Made by a program: the position numbers and the translations under genes | From: Deltaproteobacteria bacterium | GTDB taxonomy: Bacteria; Myxococcota_A; UBA9042 | Direction: 5' to 3' | DNA: 55,204 nt | Assembly (NCBI GenBank): GCA_020632665.1 | Contig: JACKFC010000032.1 | Coordinates: 1 to 55,204, forward strand | Shown: piece after piece, positions 17,764 to 29,600 of the stretch | Numbering within the stretch: the first letter of the stretch is position 1 | How the letters are laid out: the number at the start of each line of letters is the position of its first letter | The notes under the pieces: generated by a model | Database searches by the model: none | The model's input: the letters and a program-made list of their open reading frames with translations, nothing else | What the model was told of the DNA's origin: nothing

Positions 17764-18960
17764 ATGGCCACCGACGGCACCAACCTGATCAGCTTGCTCG
17801 AGGCCCTGCTCGCGCCGCATCGGCCCGGCGACGAGCTCTTCCCCGGCGTGCGCTGGCTCTCCTCGAGCAGCGAGGCCGGGCTGCGCTTGGCGCTCGACGT
17901 CCGCGGCAGCGTGCTGCACGTCGAGCTGGCGCCGGTCGACGCCGTGCAGCGCTTCGCCGCCCGCAGCGCGCATTTCGCTGTCTCCTACCGGACCGGCAGC
18001 GGCAGCGCCGGACGCCCGCTCTCGGACGCCGAGGGCATGGCCCTGTGCCGGGCGTTGGTGCCCTTGCTGCAGCGCCACGAAGCCGAGGTCCTGCGCACCT
18101 TGCGCGAGCGCGCCGCCGCCGCCCGCAGCGAGACCGAAGGCCAGGCGCGGATCCGCCACATCGAGGGCGGGCCCTTGCTCTCGCCGGCGCAGTGGCGCAC
18201 GCAGCGCTACTACACGCTCTCGCACTACGTCGGCTGCCTGATCGGGTGTCGCTTCTGCTACGCGCAAGGGCCGGTCGGCCTGGTTCGCCACCTCGAGGGC
18301 AGCCCGGAAGTCCGCTGGGGCAGCTACGTCGACGCCCGCCGCGACGCGCCGGCGCGGCTCGCCGAGGAGTTCGCCACCCTGCCGCCGGGGCCGGTGAAGT
18401 TCTCGCCAATCGTCAGCGACCCCTACCAGGCCATCGAGCGCAAGCTGGAGCTGACCCGGGCCTGCCTGCAGGTCTTCGCCGACCACGGCGCCGGCTTCCC
18501 GCCCTTGCTGCTGACCCGGAGCAAGCTGATCGCGCGCGACGTCGACCTGCTCGCGGCCATCCCCGACGCCTACGCCGGCGTCTCGCTGACGACGGTCGAC
18601 GACGCCGTGCGCCAGCACTTCGAGCCGCGCGCCGCGACCGTGCCCGAGCGCCTGCAGACGCTCGCGACCCTGCGCGCGGCCGGCGTCCACGCCTTCGCCA
18701 TCGTCCAGCCGCAATGGCCCGGTCCGCTCGACGCGCTGGCCGACGCCATCGCCGCCAACGCCACCTCCGCCAACCTCGGCGTGCTCGAGTCGATCGAGGA
18801 CGCAGGCCCCCTGCTCGACGCCCCCGGCATGGTGCAGGCACGCGACCGCAGCTGGCAGGCCGAGCGCAAGGCGGCGCTGCGGCAGGCGCTGCTCGACCGC
18901 GGCGTCGAGGTCTGGGACGGCGAGCTGCCGCCGGCGCTCTGCACCTCGCCCGGCGCCTGA
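17764..18960 (+). CDS. Radical SAM protein (SplB-like)
   Basis: 398 aa from ATG 17764 with GAGGG upstream. The iron-sulfur motif is Cys158, Cys162, Cys165 (GCLIGCRFCYAQ, the C-x3-C-x2-C of radical SAM enzymes). It is followed by KFSPIVSDPYQ, LLLTRSKLI and AGVSLTTVDD, matching the SplB/Rv2578c-type group. An N-terminal domain of about 140 residues precedes the barrel. The reaction is unknown; SplB itself repairs spore photoproduct, but most relatives of this type are uncharacterised. It is divergent from the AbiE operon (122-base gap) with host-like codon use. The 130-base gap that follows (18961-19090) shows no gene. Confidence 0.82.
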   Translation: MATDGTNLISLLEALLAPHRPGDELFPGVRWLSSSSEAGLRLALDVRGSVLHVELAPVDAVQRFAARSAHFAVSYRTGSGSAGRPLSDAEGMALCRALVPLLQRHEAEVLRTLRERAAAARSETEGQARIRHIEGGPLLSPAQWRTQRYYTLSHYVGCLIGCRFCYAQGPVGLVRHLEGSPEVRWGSYVDARRDAPARLAEEFATLPPGPVKFSPIVSDPYQAIERKLELTRACLQVFADHGAGFPPLLLTRSKLIARDVDLLAAIPDAYAGVSLTTVDDAVRQHFEPRAATVPERLQTLATLRAAGVHAFAIVQPQWPGPLDALADAIAANATSANLGVLESIEDAGPLLDAPGMVQARDRSWQAERKAALRQALLDRGVEVWDGELPPALCTSPGA

Positions 18961-19090
18961 GTTCGGCGGGCGACCGCGCATCGTTTCGGGGTCGATCGTT
19001 CCGCCGCTGCAACGGTCCCTCCTACCCTCGGCCCCTACCGCCCGCCTGCCCGCCGCGCTTCGGTGTGCATCCCAACCACGGAGGTTTCCG

Positions 19091-20164
19091 ATGTCCGATG
19101 CGCCGCTGTTCCAATCCTTCTCGCTCGGCTCGTTGCAGCTGAAGAATCGCGTCGTCATGGCGCCGATGACCCGCTGCCGCGCGATCGGCAACGTGCCCAA
19201 CGCGCTGATGGCGAGCTACTACGCCGCCCGCGCCGACGCCGGCCTGCTCGTCACCGAGGGCACCGCGCCCGACGCCAACGGCCTCGGCTACGCCCGCATC
19301 CCCGGCCTGTTCTCCGAAGATCAGGTCGCCGGCTGGCGCGGCGTCACCGACGCGGTCCACGAAGCCGGCGGCGCGATCTTCGCCCAGCTGATGCACACCG
19401 GGCGCGTCGGACACCCGCTCAATATGGTCGACGGCGCCCGCCTGCTCGCCCCCTCGGCCATCGCCTGCCCCGGCGAGATGTGGACCGACCAGAACGGCCC
19501 GCAGCCCTATCCGGTGCCCGAAGTGATGGACGAGGCCGATATCGAGGCCACCATCGAGGGCTATGTCACGGCCAGCCGCAACGCGGTCGCGGCCGGCTTC
19601 GATGGCGTCGAGCTGCACGGCGCCAACGGCTACCTCATCGACCAATTCCTCAACGCCGCCAGCAACCAGCGCACTGACCAGTGGGGCGGCAGCGTCGACA
19701 ACCGCGCCCGCTTCGCCCTCGAGGTCGCCCGGCGCACCGCGGCCGCGATCGGCGCCGAGAAGGTCGGCATCCGGCTCTCGCCCTACGGCGTCTTCTCGGG
19801 CATGGCTCCCGACGCCGAGATGGACGCGCTCTACACCTACCTCGCCGGCGAGCTCGGCAAGCTGGGCCTCGGGTACGTCCACGTCGTCGACCACAGCAGC
19901 ATGGGCGCGCCCGCCGTCTCCGACGCGGTCAAGCAGGCGATCCGCTCCGGCTTCGGCGGCACCATCATCCTCTCGGGTGGCTACGACCGCGACCGCGCCG
20001 ACGCCGACCTCGCCGCGAACAAGGGCGAGCTGGTCGCGTTCGGTCGGCCCTTCCTCGGCAATCCCGACTTGGTCGCCAAGCTGCGTGACGGCGGCGCGCT
20101 GGCAGACTTCGACTTCCAGAAGGCCTACACCCCCGGCGCCGACGGCTATACCGAGCTCGCCTAG
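19091..20164 (+). CDS. Old Yellow Enzyme-family flavin oxidoreductase
   Basis: 357 aa from ATG 19091 with GGAGGT six bases upstream. It is a TIM-barrel FMN enzyme: KNRVVMAPMTRCRA at the N-terminus (FMN contact), QLMHTGR, the His/Asn substrate pair in VELHGANGYLIDQFL, and RTDQWGGSVDNR, with FGRPFLGNPDL at the phosphate site. It is closest in pattern to NemA/alkene reductases that use NAD(P)H to reduce activated C=C bonds, nitrate esters or quinones. Length is normal for the family (~350-370). It stands alone and is followed by a strong hairpin. Confidence 0.93.
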   Translation: MSDAPLFQSFSLGSLQLKNRVVMAPMTRCRAIGNVPNALMASYYAARADAGLLVTEGTAPDANGLGYARIPGLFSEDQVAGWRGVTDAVHEAGGAIFAQLMHTGRVGHPLNMVDGARLLAPSAIACPGEMWTDQNGPQPYPVPEVMDEADIEATIEGYVTASRNAVAAGFDGVELHGANGYLIDQFLNAASNQRTDQWGGSVDNRARFALEVARRTAAAIGAEKVGIRLSPYGVFSGMAPDAEMDALYTYLAGELGKLGLGYVHVVDHSSMGAPAVSDAVKQAIRSGFGGTIILSGGYDRDRADADLAANKGELVAFGRPFLGNPDLVAKLRDGGALADFDFQKAYTPGADGYTELA

Positions 20165-20171
20165 GGACGCG

Positions 20172-20202
20172 ATCAGAACGTCGCCGTGGGCGACGTTCTG
20201 AT
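20172..20202 (+). terminator. Perfect 14-bp hairpin after the flavin oxidoreductase gene
   Basis: ATCAGAACGTCGCC, loop GTG, then the exact complement. It lies seven bases after the TAG. There is no T-run, so it may be a non-canonical terminator or an mRNA-end stabiliser. Between it and the next hairpin lie about 80 bases with no recognised feature. Confidence 0.7.
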
Positions 20203-20281
20203 GCGGCTCGCGGAGGGGGATGGTCCGCGAGAACCGCGCTTCTTGCGACCAGGGAGCGCCCAGCCCCCCAGAAGACAGACG

Positions 20282-20329
20282 AGAGACTCGGCCAGGAAAT
20301 GCGAGACTGCATTTTCTGGTCGCGTCTCT
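20282..20329 (-). terminator. Two-part hairpin at the 3' end of the 1,038-aa lipoprotein gene
   Basis: An inner stem of 11 pairs (20292-20302 with 20309-20319, one G-U, loop GAGACT) is extended by an outer stem AGAGAC/GTCTCT (20282-20287 with 20324-20329) across a small internal loop. On the minus strand it begins at the stop codon of the lipoprotein gene. With the opposing hairpin at 20172 it separates two convergent genes. Confidence 0.65.
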
Positions 20330-23300
20330 AGTTCTGGCAGCTCGGTCCGGTGCACGCACAGCTCGCGCCCCACTTCTGCCCGCTGACCAACGTGCAGGTG
20401 TAATCGGCCGGGCAGGCCTGCACCGGCATCGCCGGGCAGTTCAGGTTGGGCGGGCAGGCGGTGTTGCAGGCGGTGCCGTTCCAAGCGCAGGCCGGGCAGC
20501 GGCAGGTGCCGGACGCAGCGAGCTTCTCGGGGTCGTCGGGGCGGCAGGCGGTGTCCGGGTTGGTCTCGTCGCATGCCAGCGCGCAGGGCCGCGGCAGGTG
20601 GCAGGAGAGGTCGTCGTAGCGGCAGAGAGCGCCCGCGGCGGCAGGACCGGTGCAGCCACAGAACGGTGGGTAGCATTGCTGCACCGGCAGCTGGTTCCAG
20701 GTCTTGTGCGCGGTGCACTCCTGGCCGCTCGGGCAGCCGGCCGTGGTCTCGCAGAGCGCGGCGCAGGTGCCGTTGCAGGCGGCGTCCTTGCCGCAGTCGG
20801 CGTCGGATTGGCAGGGGTCGGCGTCCATGCAGGTCCACTTCGGCGCGTCGACGTCGGCACGGAAGTCGGCGCACATCTCGGTGGCGGCGCAGCCCTTGCC
20901 CGCGGCGCAGAGGACGGCGTCGGCCGGGCGATCCTTGCTCGAGACGCCGCAGGTTCCGGCGAGGCAATCGGCCGGCCAGGGGCAGTCGCTGTTGCGCTTG
21001 CAGGTGATGCTGCAGTTGTTCCAGACGTTCATCTGCCAGGGTGGCAAGCAGCGCGCCGACTCGGGCTGTCCCAACGGCAGGGCGGCCGGGTTCACGCCGA
21101 TGCCGCAGCCTCCGTCGAGGCAGATCTCCGCTGCGCCGCAGGCTGGATCGCAGCCTGCGTCGGTCGCGGCGCGACAGAAGGGCAGCGGCCAGGGCGAATC
21201 ACCGAACTCTTGCCCTGGCGCGAGCGCGCAGACCTCGCCGGTCGCGCAGGCCGAGGTCGCGAAGCAGGGCTGCACGCACGTCCGCAGGCTGGGGTGCGGC
21301 GGGGCGTCCGGGTTGCTCATCGGCGCCGGCTGGCCCGGGACCTCGACGCACGCGCCGGTGGCGCAATCGCTGGTCTGCAAGCAGATCGCCCCCGCCGGAA
21401 GCACCCCCGCCGCGACGCAGACCCGGCCGATCGACGCGACCATGCCGCAGACCTCGCCCGCGGCGCAGTCCGCGTCGAGCAGGCAGGTCTTCGGCTCGCA
21501 GTGGCCGCCGGCGTTGCAGGCCATCCCGAATGGGCACGGCTCGCTCGCGCCGCAGCTCGGCCCTTCGGCGGCGAAGTCGCGCGAACCGAGGCCGCTGCAG
21601 GTGCCGTTGGACTTCGGGTTGGTCGGGTTGGTGAGGGTGCAGGTCCGGCCGGGATCGCAGCCGAGCTCGGTCAGGCCGCCGCAGAGCGCGCGGTAGGGCT
21701 CGGCCGGGTTGGCGACGCAGGTGCCGGTGAAGGCGGTGTCGCTCGCGCCGGCGCACTGCCCTTTGTCCGGGCACGGCTGGCTCTCGCTGCAGACCACGTC
21801 GGCGGCGACCAGCCCCGCGCCGACCGCGGTCAGGTCGAGGACTTCGGGTCGCGCGGCGGCGCTGACGTCGGCGTAGTGCAGCAGGCCGAGCGAGCCGTAT
21901 TGGGTCTCGACGACGCGGCCGCGCGCGGCGTCGAGCTGGCCGAAGCTGGCGCGGATGGCGACCGGCACCGACTTCTGGTCGAGCGGCACGAGGCCGACCC
22001 ACGGGCACGGATCGAGGGCGCTGGCGGAGCCGTGCCAGATCTCGTAGCCGGCGACCGGATCGAAGGCGCGCTCGGTGGCGCAAGCGAGCCGGGTGCGGAA
22101 GGCCCCGCCGGGTGGGATCTGCACCGCGATGGCGCGGAAGCCCTCACCCTGCTTGGCGAAGGCCCGGCCGCCGACGACGAAGGTGGTGCCGTCGGCGGCA
22201 AAGCCGGGCAGCCCGACCGGCGGATCGTCGGAGATGCCGAGGAATTCGCGCAGCCGCGTGGTCGGCAGCAGCACCTTGGCGTCGGCACCGATCTTGGTCA
22301 CGAAGGCGACCTCGGCGTCGGCGGTGGTCGTCTGCTTGCTGATCACCAACGCCTCGTCGTTGCCCGGCACCGCCGCGACGCCGACGATCTGGCCCTCGAC
22401 CTGCGCCGCGCCGACGTCCTTCCGCGCCGCCGCGTCGACGACCAAGACCTCGTTGCCGCCACCCTGCGGCGAGCCGAAGTAGAGCCGGTCGGCGCTGGCG
22501 TTGAAGGCGAGCACCGCGCCCTGGATCGTGCGGACCACCGCGAGGCTGGCGACGTCGATCACCTGCACCACCCGGCCCGAGGGCTCGCCGGCCAGCATGT
22601 CGACGCCGGCGTAGGCGAGGTAGACCGTGCTCTCGTCCGCCGAGATCCAGGCCGTGCGGCGGCTGTTCGGCGCGGTGAAGCCCAGGCCCTGGCCGATGCG
22701 CGCCTTCTCTGGGATCGCGGCCCAGGTTAGGCCGTCGACGCCCTTCTGTCGGGTCGCGAGGTCGTCGAAGTCGATCGTCTGCCCCGGCGCGAGCGCCGCC
22801 AACGGCGCGCGGATCAACCGCTGGTGGCCGATGAAGAGCACCTCTTTGCGGCTCGGCAGCACCGCGATCGCGCCGATCTGCTGCCACAGCGCCCGGCTCC
22901 GCAGCAGCCCGGCGGTGCCGCCGTCAGGATCCACCACCGCCCAGCCGCCGTGGGTCGCCAGGTGGATGCGGCCGCTCGCCGCCTCGATCGCCATCGCCGT
23001 CGAACCCGTCAGCAGTGGCCCGAGCGAGACCCCGGTGTAGAGCGGCAGCACGACCTGCACCGTGTCGCCCTCGTCGACCCGGAAGTCGGTCGAGTCTGCG
23101 GCGAAGGCTTGGCCGAATTCCGGCTGCTCCAGCCGCAGCGCGTAGCGGCCGGGCTCGACCTCATCGAAGGCGAAGCTGCCGGCCTCGCTGGCCGTCGCGC
23201 TGCCGACCTTGGACCATTGGGTCGGGTCGTCGCCGCTGCCGACGCGGAGCAAGTCGATCCGCACGCCGTCGAAGCGCAGCGCGTGCGGCGTCACCACCAA

Positions 23301-23444
23301 GCCGTTGGTCAACCCGGCACCCGACCGCGCCGCCAACGAACCCTGGACCTTGGCCCCGTCGCCGCCGCAGCCCGCCAGCCCCCAGGTCCCCAGCGCCAGC
23401 ATCAGCCACGCCGCGCGCGGACCCATCCGTCGTCGATCCTGCAT
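20328..23444 (-). CDS. Cys-rich lipoprotein with beta-propeller-like N-terminal half
   Basis: The start is set at ATG 23444, giving 1,038 aa with a signal peptide and lipobox (LGTWGLAGC); a purine-rich GGGGTGGGG lies upstream. Residues ~25-130 form a beta domain (RFDGVRIDLLRVG, PGRYALRLEQPEF) of carboxypeptidase-regulatory type. Residues ~130-570 have repeated WD/propeller-like strands. The last ~470 residues hold about 60 Cys in short modules such as CPDKGQCAG, CDPGRTCTL, CPFGMACN, DADCAAGEVC and CKRNSDCPWPADC, probably paired in disulfides. It is expected on the outer membrane surface. Function unknown; comparable proteins are common in Myxococcota. It is divergent from the 1,994-aa lipoprotein gene, with a 196-base gap (23445-23640) in which I see only the two start regions. 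Confidence 0.85.
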   Translation of the reverse strand: MQDRRRMGPRAAWLMLALGTWGLAGCGGDGAKVQGSLAARSGAGLTNGLVVTPHALRFDGVRIDLLRVGSGDDPTQWSKVGSATASEAGSFAFDEVEPGRYALRLEQPEFGQAFAADSTDFRVDEGDTVQVVLPLYTGVSLGPLLTGSTAMAIEAASGRIHLATHGGWAVVDPDGGTAGLLRSRALWQQIGAIAVLPSRKEVLFIGHQRLIRAPLAALAPGQTIDFDDLATRQKGVDGLTWAAIPEKARIGQGLGFTAPNSRRTAWISADESTVYLAYAGVDMLAGEPSGRVVQVIDVASLAVVRTIQGAVLAFNASADRLYFGSPQGGGNEVLVVDAAARKDVGAAQVEGQIVGVAAVPGNDEALVISKQTTTADAEVAFVTKIGADAKVLLPTTRLREFLGISDDPPVGLPGFAADGTTFVVGGRAFAKQGEGFRAIAVQIPPGGAFRTRLACATERAFDPVAGYEIWHGSASALDPCPWVGLVPLDQKSVPVAIRASFGQLDAARGRVVETQYGSLGLLHYADVSAAARPEVLDLTAVGAGLVAADVVCSESQPCPDKGQCAGASDTAFTGTCVANPAEPYRALCGGLTELGCDPGRTCTLTNPTNPKSNGTCSGLGSRDFAAEGPSCGASEPCPFGMACNAGGHCEPKTCLLDADCAAGEVCGMVASIGRVCVAAGVLPAGAICLQTSDCATGACVEVPGQPAPMSNPDAPPHPSLRTCVQPCFATSACATGEVCALAPGQEFGDSPWPLPFCRAATDAGCDPACGAAEICLDGGCGIGVNPAALPLGQPESARCLPPWQMNVWNNCSITCKRNSDCPWPADCLAGTCGVSSKDRPADAVLCAAGKGCAATEMCADFRADVDAPKWTCMDADPCQSDADCGKDAACNGTCAALCETTAGCPSGQECTAHKTWNQLPVQQCYPPFCGCTGPAAAGALCRYDDLSCHLPRPCALACDETNPDTACRPDDPEKLAASGTCRCPACAWNGTACNTACPPNLNCPAMPVQACPADYTCTLVSGQKWGASCACTGPSCQN

Positions 23445-23640
23445 CGTGCCCCACCCCGTGCATCGACGGCCCCACGCCGCCGCCGCCAACCTAGGCAAGG
23501 GCAGCGGTGAGGCGACCAAAATCGTCCCGACGCCACCACCGCCGCCGCGTCTTGCCGCGATCTGAACTCCCCTATCGACGCCCGCCACCGGACGGCATCG
23601 TAGCCGCTGGCCCCGTCTCTGTGGGCCTCTGGAGCCTACG

Positions 23641-26600
23641 ATGCCCCTGCGATCTCACGCCCTCGCCCTCGCGCTCAGCGTCGCCTTCGCTGCCCTCTTC
23701 GCCAGTGGTTGCGCCGGTGAGGCGAAGTCTGCCGATACCGCGACGGCGCCCTGCGACGATATCGCGCCGCTCGACGTGGCCGATACCGCCGAGCCGGACG
23801 CTGGGAACGACGCCTCGGCCGACGCCGGCGCGGACACGACCGCCGACGCCGGCGCGGACACGACCGCCGACGCCGAGACCGACGCGGGCGGCGACGCCTC
23901 GCCGAGCAACCCGTGCGCCGGGCTGCTGGCCGGATCGGCCTGCGGAGGCTCCGGCCTTTGCGACGTCGGTGGCGGCTGCATCTGCGCCAGCGGCACGGTC
24001 TGGAATGCCGCGACGGCGAGCTGCGAGGCCTGCGTCTGCGACGTCGACGGCGTCGCGGTGGCGCTGCCGGTGGCGGTGACCAACGTCTACTACCCGCCGC
24101 AGGCCTCGCCGCTGAGTTCCGCGGGCGGCGGTCCGTTCCGCTCCGAGGCCGCGATGCGCGGCGGGCGGCTCGCGATCCCGAACGCCGGCTTCACCTCACC
24201 CACCGGCGCCGGCGCGGTCGCGATCCATCGCCGCTCGCCGGCGGGGAGCTGGCAGCTCGAGACGACGCTGGTCCGGCCCACCGACGCCCTGCCGAGCCAC
24301 GAGCTGCACTTCGCCCACGTCGCCGCGCTCGACCCCAGCGGCGACGCGCTCGCGACCTATTCCAGCGCCGGACCGTTCAATGGCGGCGGCACGACGTCGG
24401 CCGTCCGCGTCTACCAACGCGGCGCCCCAGGCGTCTGGACCAGCGCGCCGCCGCTGCCGCTACCGCCGAACGCCGGCGGGATGGGCATGGACGGCGTGCG
24501 TGCGGCATCGCTCGCGCTCGACGGAGACTGGCTCGTCGTCGGCGCGCCCGGCCGCACGCTGGTCCAGGAGTGGGGGCGCGGCTCGGTCTTCTTCTACGGC
24601 CGCGACAGCGCCGGCACGTGGGCGCTCCAGCAGACGCTGCACGGCGCGGCGAGCGCGGTGCGGTTCGGCAGCAACGTCGACCTGCAGGGCGACGAGGTCG
24701 CGATCGCGGCGTATTACGAGGGCGGTTCCGGCGCGGTGCACATCCATCGCCATACAGCGGGTCCATGGGCGTCGCAGCAGACCCTGCTCGCGCCCACGAA
24801 CGGCACCACCGAGACGCGGCTCTTCGGCGTGGGCGTGGCGCGGTCGGCCAACCGGCTCTACGTCGCCGCGATGCAGCGCTCGCCGATCCCCGCTGGCGGT
24901 ACCTGCTTCGAGAAGGTGATCCACATCTTCGACCGGCCGAGCGCCGCCGCCGATTTCGCCCTCGTCGCGACCATCACCGACAACCTGGCGCCGAGCTGCG
25001 CTGGCTACTCGCTCGCCGACGATCTGCAGATCTTCGGCGACGGCGTCGTGACGCGGGCCCTGGTCGGCGGCACCTGGGGCGAGGTGCGTCACTACGCGCT
25101 CGGCAGCAACGGCCCCGTCTTGCGCTGGCGCCTGCCCGTCGCCGCACCGCCTGGCCCCACAGCGCCAGGGCAGCTCGACCCGGCCCAGCCCGGCAACCTC
25201 GGTGACGGCATCGGCATCCTCACCGACGGCACCGACATCGCCGTCGACGCCCGCGGCGCCGGCAGCCCCGACCCCGCCGTTCGCGTCTACACCCTCGGCG
25301 CCGGAGCCTGCTCGCCCGCAGCCCTGTGCGACTGCGCCCCCGGCTACACCGGCCCCGACTGCGCCACCCAGGGCTGCAGCAGCGCCGCGGACTGCGACGA
25401 CGGCAACCCCTGCACCGCCGACACCTGCACCGCCACCGTCTGCGCCCACACCCCGGTCGCGACCTCGACCGCCTGCGACGACGGCAACGCCTGCACCACC
25501 GGCGAAGCCTGCAGCGGCGGCCTTTGCACCCCCGGCACCGCGCTCGACTGCGACGACGGCGACCCCTGCAACAAGGACGTCTGCCTGCCCGCGAGCGGTT
25601 GCGTCCACATCACCAGCGTCACCTCGGCCTGCGACGACGCCAACGCCTGCACCACCAACGACACCTGCAACAAGAAGACCGGCTGCGTCGGCACCGCCGT
25701 CGACTGCGACGACGCCAACACCTGCACCACCGACGCCTGCGACCCGGCGACCGGCTGCACCCACGTCGACCTCGCCAACGGCGCGACCTGCACCGACGGC
25801 AACGCCTGCACCGGCCCCGACGCCTGCCAATCCGGCGTCTGCGTGCCCAGCGGCGCGCTCACCTGCGACGACGGCAACCCCTGCACCGCCGATAGCTGCG
25901 ACGCGACCAGCGGCTGCGTCCACGCCACGACCGCCGGCGCGTTCTGCGGTGGCGCCGGGCTCTGCCTCGCCGACGCAAGCTGCGACTGCCCGGCCGGCAC
26001 CGTCTGGAACGCCGCCACCGCGAGCTGCGAAGGCTGCGCCTGCGACGTCGACGGCGTCGCCGTGGCGCTGCCGGTGCCGGTGACCAACGTCTACCGCGTC
26101 GACCTCTCCGGCCATGGCTTGTTGAGCTGGGCCGAGCAAGCATCGCTCCGCGCTGGCCGCCTCGCAGTCTGCGACCCGCAGCTGCCCACGCCTGCCGGGA
26201 ACGGTGGCGTCATCCTCTATCGCCGCGACGCCAGCGGCGGCTGGGTCCACGAGGCGACCCTGACCCCGCCGGCCAACCGCCTGCTGCAGGAGAATGCCTT
26301 CGCCTACCGCGCCGTGCTCGCCCGCGACGGCAACCGCGCCGTCGTCTACTCGCGCCAGCTCGGCCCCAACTACGGCTACGGCGCCAGCGCGGTGCGCGTC
26401 TACGATCGCGGCGCGCCGGGCGTCTGGACCAGCAGCGCGCCGCTGGCGCTGCCGGCACCGGCGTTCGCCTACGACACCGACGGCCTCGACTTCAGCGGCC
26501 TCGACGCCGACGGCGATTGGCTGATCATCGGCGCGCAGCAGCGCAAGCAGCTCGCCGCGGACAGTGTGCGCGGCGCGGTCTACCTTCTGCAACGCGACAC

Positions 26601-29600
26601 GCAGGGCGCCTGGAGCCTGGCGCAGACGCTCTGGGGCGTCGATCCCGGCGGGCGCACCGGATTCGCGGTCGATCTGCAAGGCGACGAGGCCGTCGTCGGC
26701 TCGCCAGGCATGCGCTACTCGCTCTTCACGGCCAACGATACGTTCGGCCGGGTCGACGTCCTGGCCCGCAGCGGATCGACGTGGTCGATCGCGCAGACCC
26801 TGCTCGGCCAACCCGGCAACAGCGGCGCGAAGACCGGCTTCGGCGTCGAGGTTGCGCGTGCCGGCGATCGCCTCTACGTCGGCACGATCCGCTACGATGG
26901 CTGCGGCTCCCACGGTAGCGTCCGGGCCTTCCAGCGGACGACTGCCGGCGCCCCGTTCGCGCCGCTCGCCACCCTCTTCGAGACCAGCCCCGGCTGTAGC
27001 CAGGAATTCGAGTTCGGGCATCGGTTCGAAGTCTTCGATGGTGGCGTGCTGGTCCGCAATGCGGCCCACCCCAATGGTTCGTCGCTGCGGTTGTTCGACG
27101 TCACCGCGAGCGGCTTCAGCCGACGTTGGCGGCTGCCGATCGCCCACGCGCCGGGCGCCGGCGCGCCCGGACAATTCGCCCCGTGGGCACCCGGCGGGCC
27201 CAACCTCTTCGGTCGGGCGCTCGCAGCGGACGGTGACCAGATCGCCGTCGGGGTCCACGCACCGCCCTTCACGACCGACGCCGTCCGCGTCTTCGAGCTC
27301 GGCGCCGGCGCCTGCAACCCGCAGGGCCTGTGCGACTGCGAGCCCGGTTCCGGCGGCGCCGACTGCAGCATGCAGCTCTGCACCAGCGCCGCGGCCTGCG
27401 ACGACGGCAACCCCTGCACCGCCGACGCCTGCACCGGCCCCACCGGCCAGCAGCAGTGCAGCCACACCGCGCTCTCGGGCACGACGGCCAACCCGGTCCC
27501 CTGCTCCGACGGCGACGCCTGCACCACCGGCGACGCCTGCACCGCCGGCGCCTGCGTGCCCGGACCCGCGCCCGATTGCGACGACGGCGACGCCTGCACC
27601 GCCGACGCCTGCGACCCGGCCAGCGGCTGCACGCACGCCTTCGACGCCACCCTGCCGTGCAGCGACGGCAAGGCCTGCACCACCGGCGACCACTGCGACG
27701 CTTTGCTCGGCTGCGTCGGCACCGCGGTGAATTGCGACGACGGCAACACCTGCACCGCCGACGCCTGCGTCGAGCCGCTCAGCCCGAACAAGCCGCCGAT
27801 CTGCAACCACGTGCCGACCAACGACTACGCGCCCTGCAACGACGGCGACGCCTGCAACGTCGGCGAGGTCTGCAAATTCGGCATCTGCATGGGCGGCAGC
27901 GCCGCGCTCTGCGACGACGGCGACGCCTGCACCATCGACAGCTGCGACCCGGCCAGCGGCTGCACCGCGACCCCGACCAACGGCCCCGGCTGCGGTGTGC
28001 TCGCCGCCTGCGATCCCAACGGCAGCGTGCCGATGTTCCAGGAGGTGACCACCGCGCTCGACCCCGGCCCGGTCGGCGCCGGCATCTGGACCGCCGTGCC
28101 GACCACCATCCTGCTGCGCGGCGATTGGCTCTTCCGCGGCTGGTCGAGCCCGGGCGCGAACCCCGCCGTCGAACGCGTCACCATCCACCGTCGCGTGGCC
28201 GGCGCCTGGACCGAGGTGCAGCAACTGACGCCGCCGGCCGGCGGGACCGCGACGCCCTCGCACTCGCGCTTCGCCGACGCCCTCGCCGCCAACGCCGACG
28301 CGTCGCTGCTCGTCGTCGCCGACGGGCCGCGCCGCCGCCTGCTCACCGCCACCCGCGACGGCAACGGCGTCTACGCCTGGCAGCCCGGCCAGACCATCGC
28401 CAACCCGCTCGGCCTGCAGAACCCGGTGCTCCACACCGTGAGCGAGCAGCGCCTGGGCTTCGACGGCACGACCCTGGTGCTGCACACCCTCTCCAACGGC
28501 ACGCGCTTCTTCCGGCGCGTCGGCAGCGCGTGGCAGGGCGAGGCCGGCTCGAGCGCGGGCGCGCCCGACGCCTTCGTCGGCTTGGGGCTCGCGGGCAGGT
28601 CGGCCGCGCTCGACGGCGACGCCGTGTTGCTCGGCAGTCCCTTCGATGTGACGACCCTCAGCCCACCGGTGGTCGGTGGGCGCGTGGCCCGCTACGTCCG
28701 CAGCGGCTCGACCTGGGGCTACGCCGGCGCCTTCGGGCATCCGGCGCCGAAGGCGGGGGCGTCCTTCGGCCACGCCCTGGCGCGCAGCGGCGATCGCCTC
28801 GCGGTCGGTGTGCCACAAGCGGACTGTGGCGGCGGCACCGGCGGCGCCATCGGCGGGGTCGCGATCTTCGTCCGCGCCGCCGGCAATCCGGCCGGCTGGC
28901 AGCACCACCACGACCTCACCGCCGCGTCCACGATCGGCTGCGGCCACAACGCGAAGTTGGGTACGGCGCTGGCCTTCGACGGCGACACGCTCTTCGTCGG
29001 CGCGCCGCGGCTGCCGGCGCCGAACGTGCCCGGCGCGCTCGGCGCCATCGCGCGCTTGGCGGTCGCCGCTGACGGCTCGACCACGCTGCTGCAGCTGATC
29101 CAGCCGAGCGCCCTGCTGCCGCCGATCTTCTACGCCGTCGGCACCGTCTCGGACCAGCAGCGCTTCGGCGCCGCGCTGACCGCCGACGCCGACCGCCTCG
29201 CCACCTGGCTGCCGATGGCGACCTCCGACAGCCGCCCCTCGCGGACCGTGCTGCTCGAGCCGATGCCCGGCACCGCGGACGCCGCCGGCAGCTGCGCCTG
29301 CCTGCCCGGCTACTCCGGTCCGACGTGCAGCACCCAGGCCTGCTCGAAGCTCGACAGCTGCGACGACGGCAACCCCTGCACGCAGGACGCCTGCCAGCTC
29401 GACAAGGGCACGCTCACCGGCACCTGCGCCCACACGCCGCCGGCGTCGAAGTTCGTGCCCTGCGACGACGGCGACGCCTGCACTGAGCTCGACCTCTGCC
29501 AGAGCGGCGCCTGCGTCGGCACGCAGCCGAAGGAGTGCAACGACGGCAAGTTCTGCACCGCCGACGAATGCGATAGCCAGACCGGGCAGTGCGTCTCGCT

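Noticed and set aside
20220..22730. Plus-strand 836-codon frame opposite the 1,038-aa lipoprotein
   Set aside because: Low-complexity Ala/Gly/Arg composition typical of antisense shadow; no motif.
24460..29433. Very long minus-strand open frame (1,657 codons) opposite the giant lipoprotein gene
   Set aside because: Antisense frame caused by GC-rich codon bias; no domain, and the plus strand has a signal peptide, repeats and a ribosome site.
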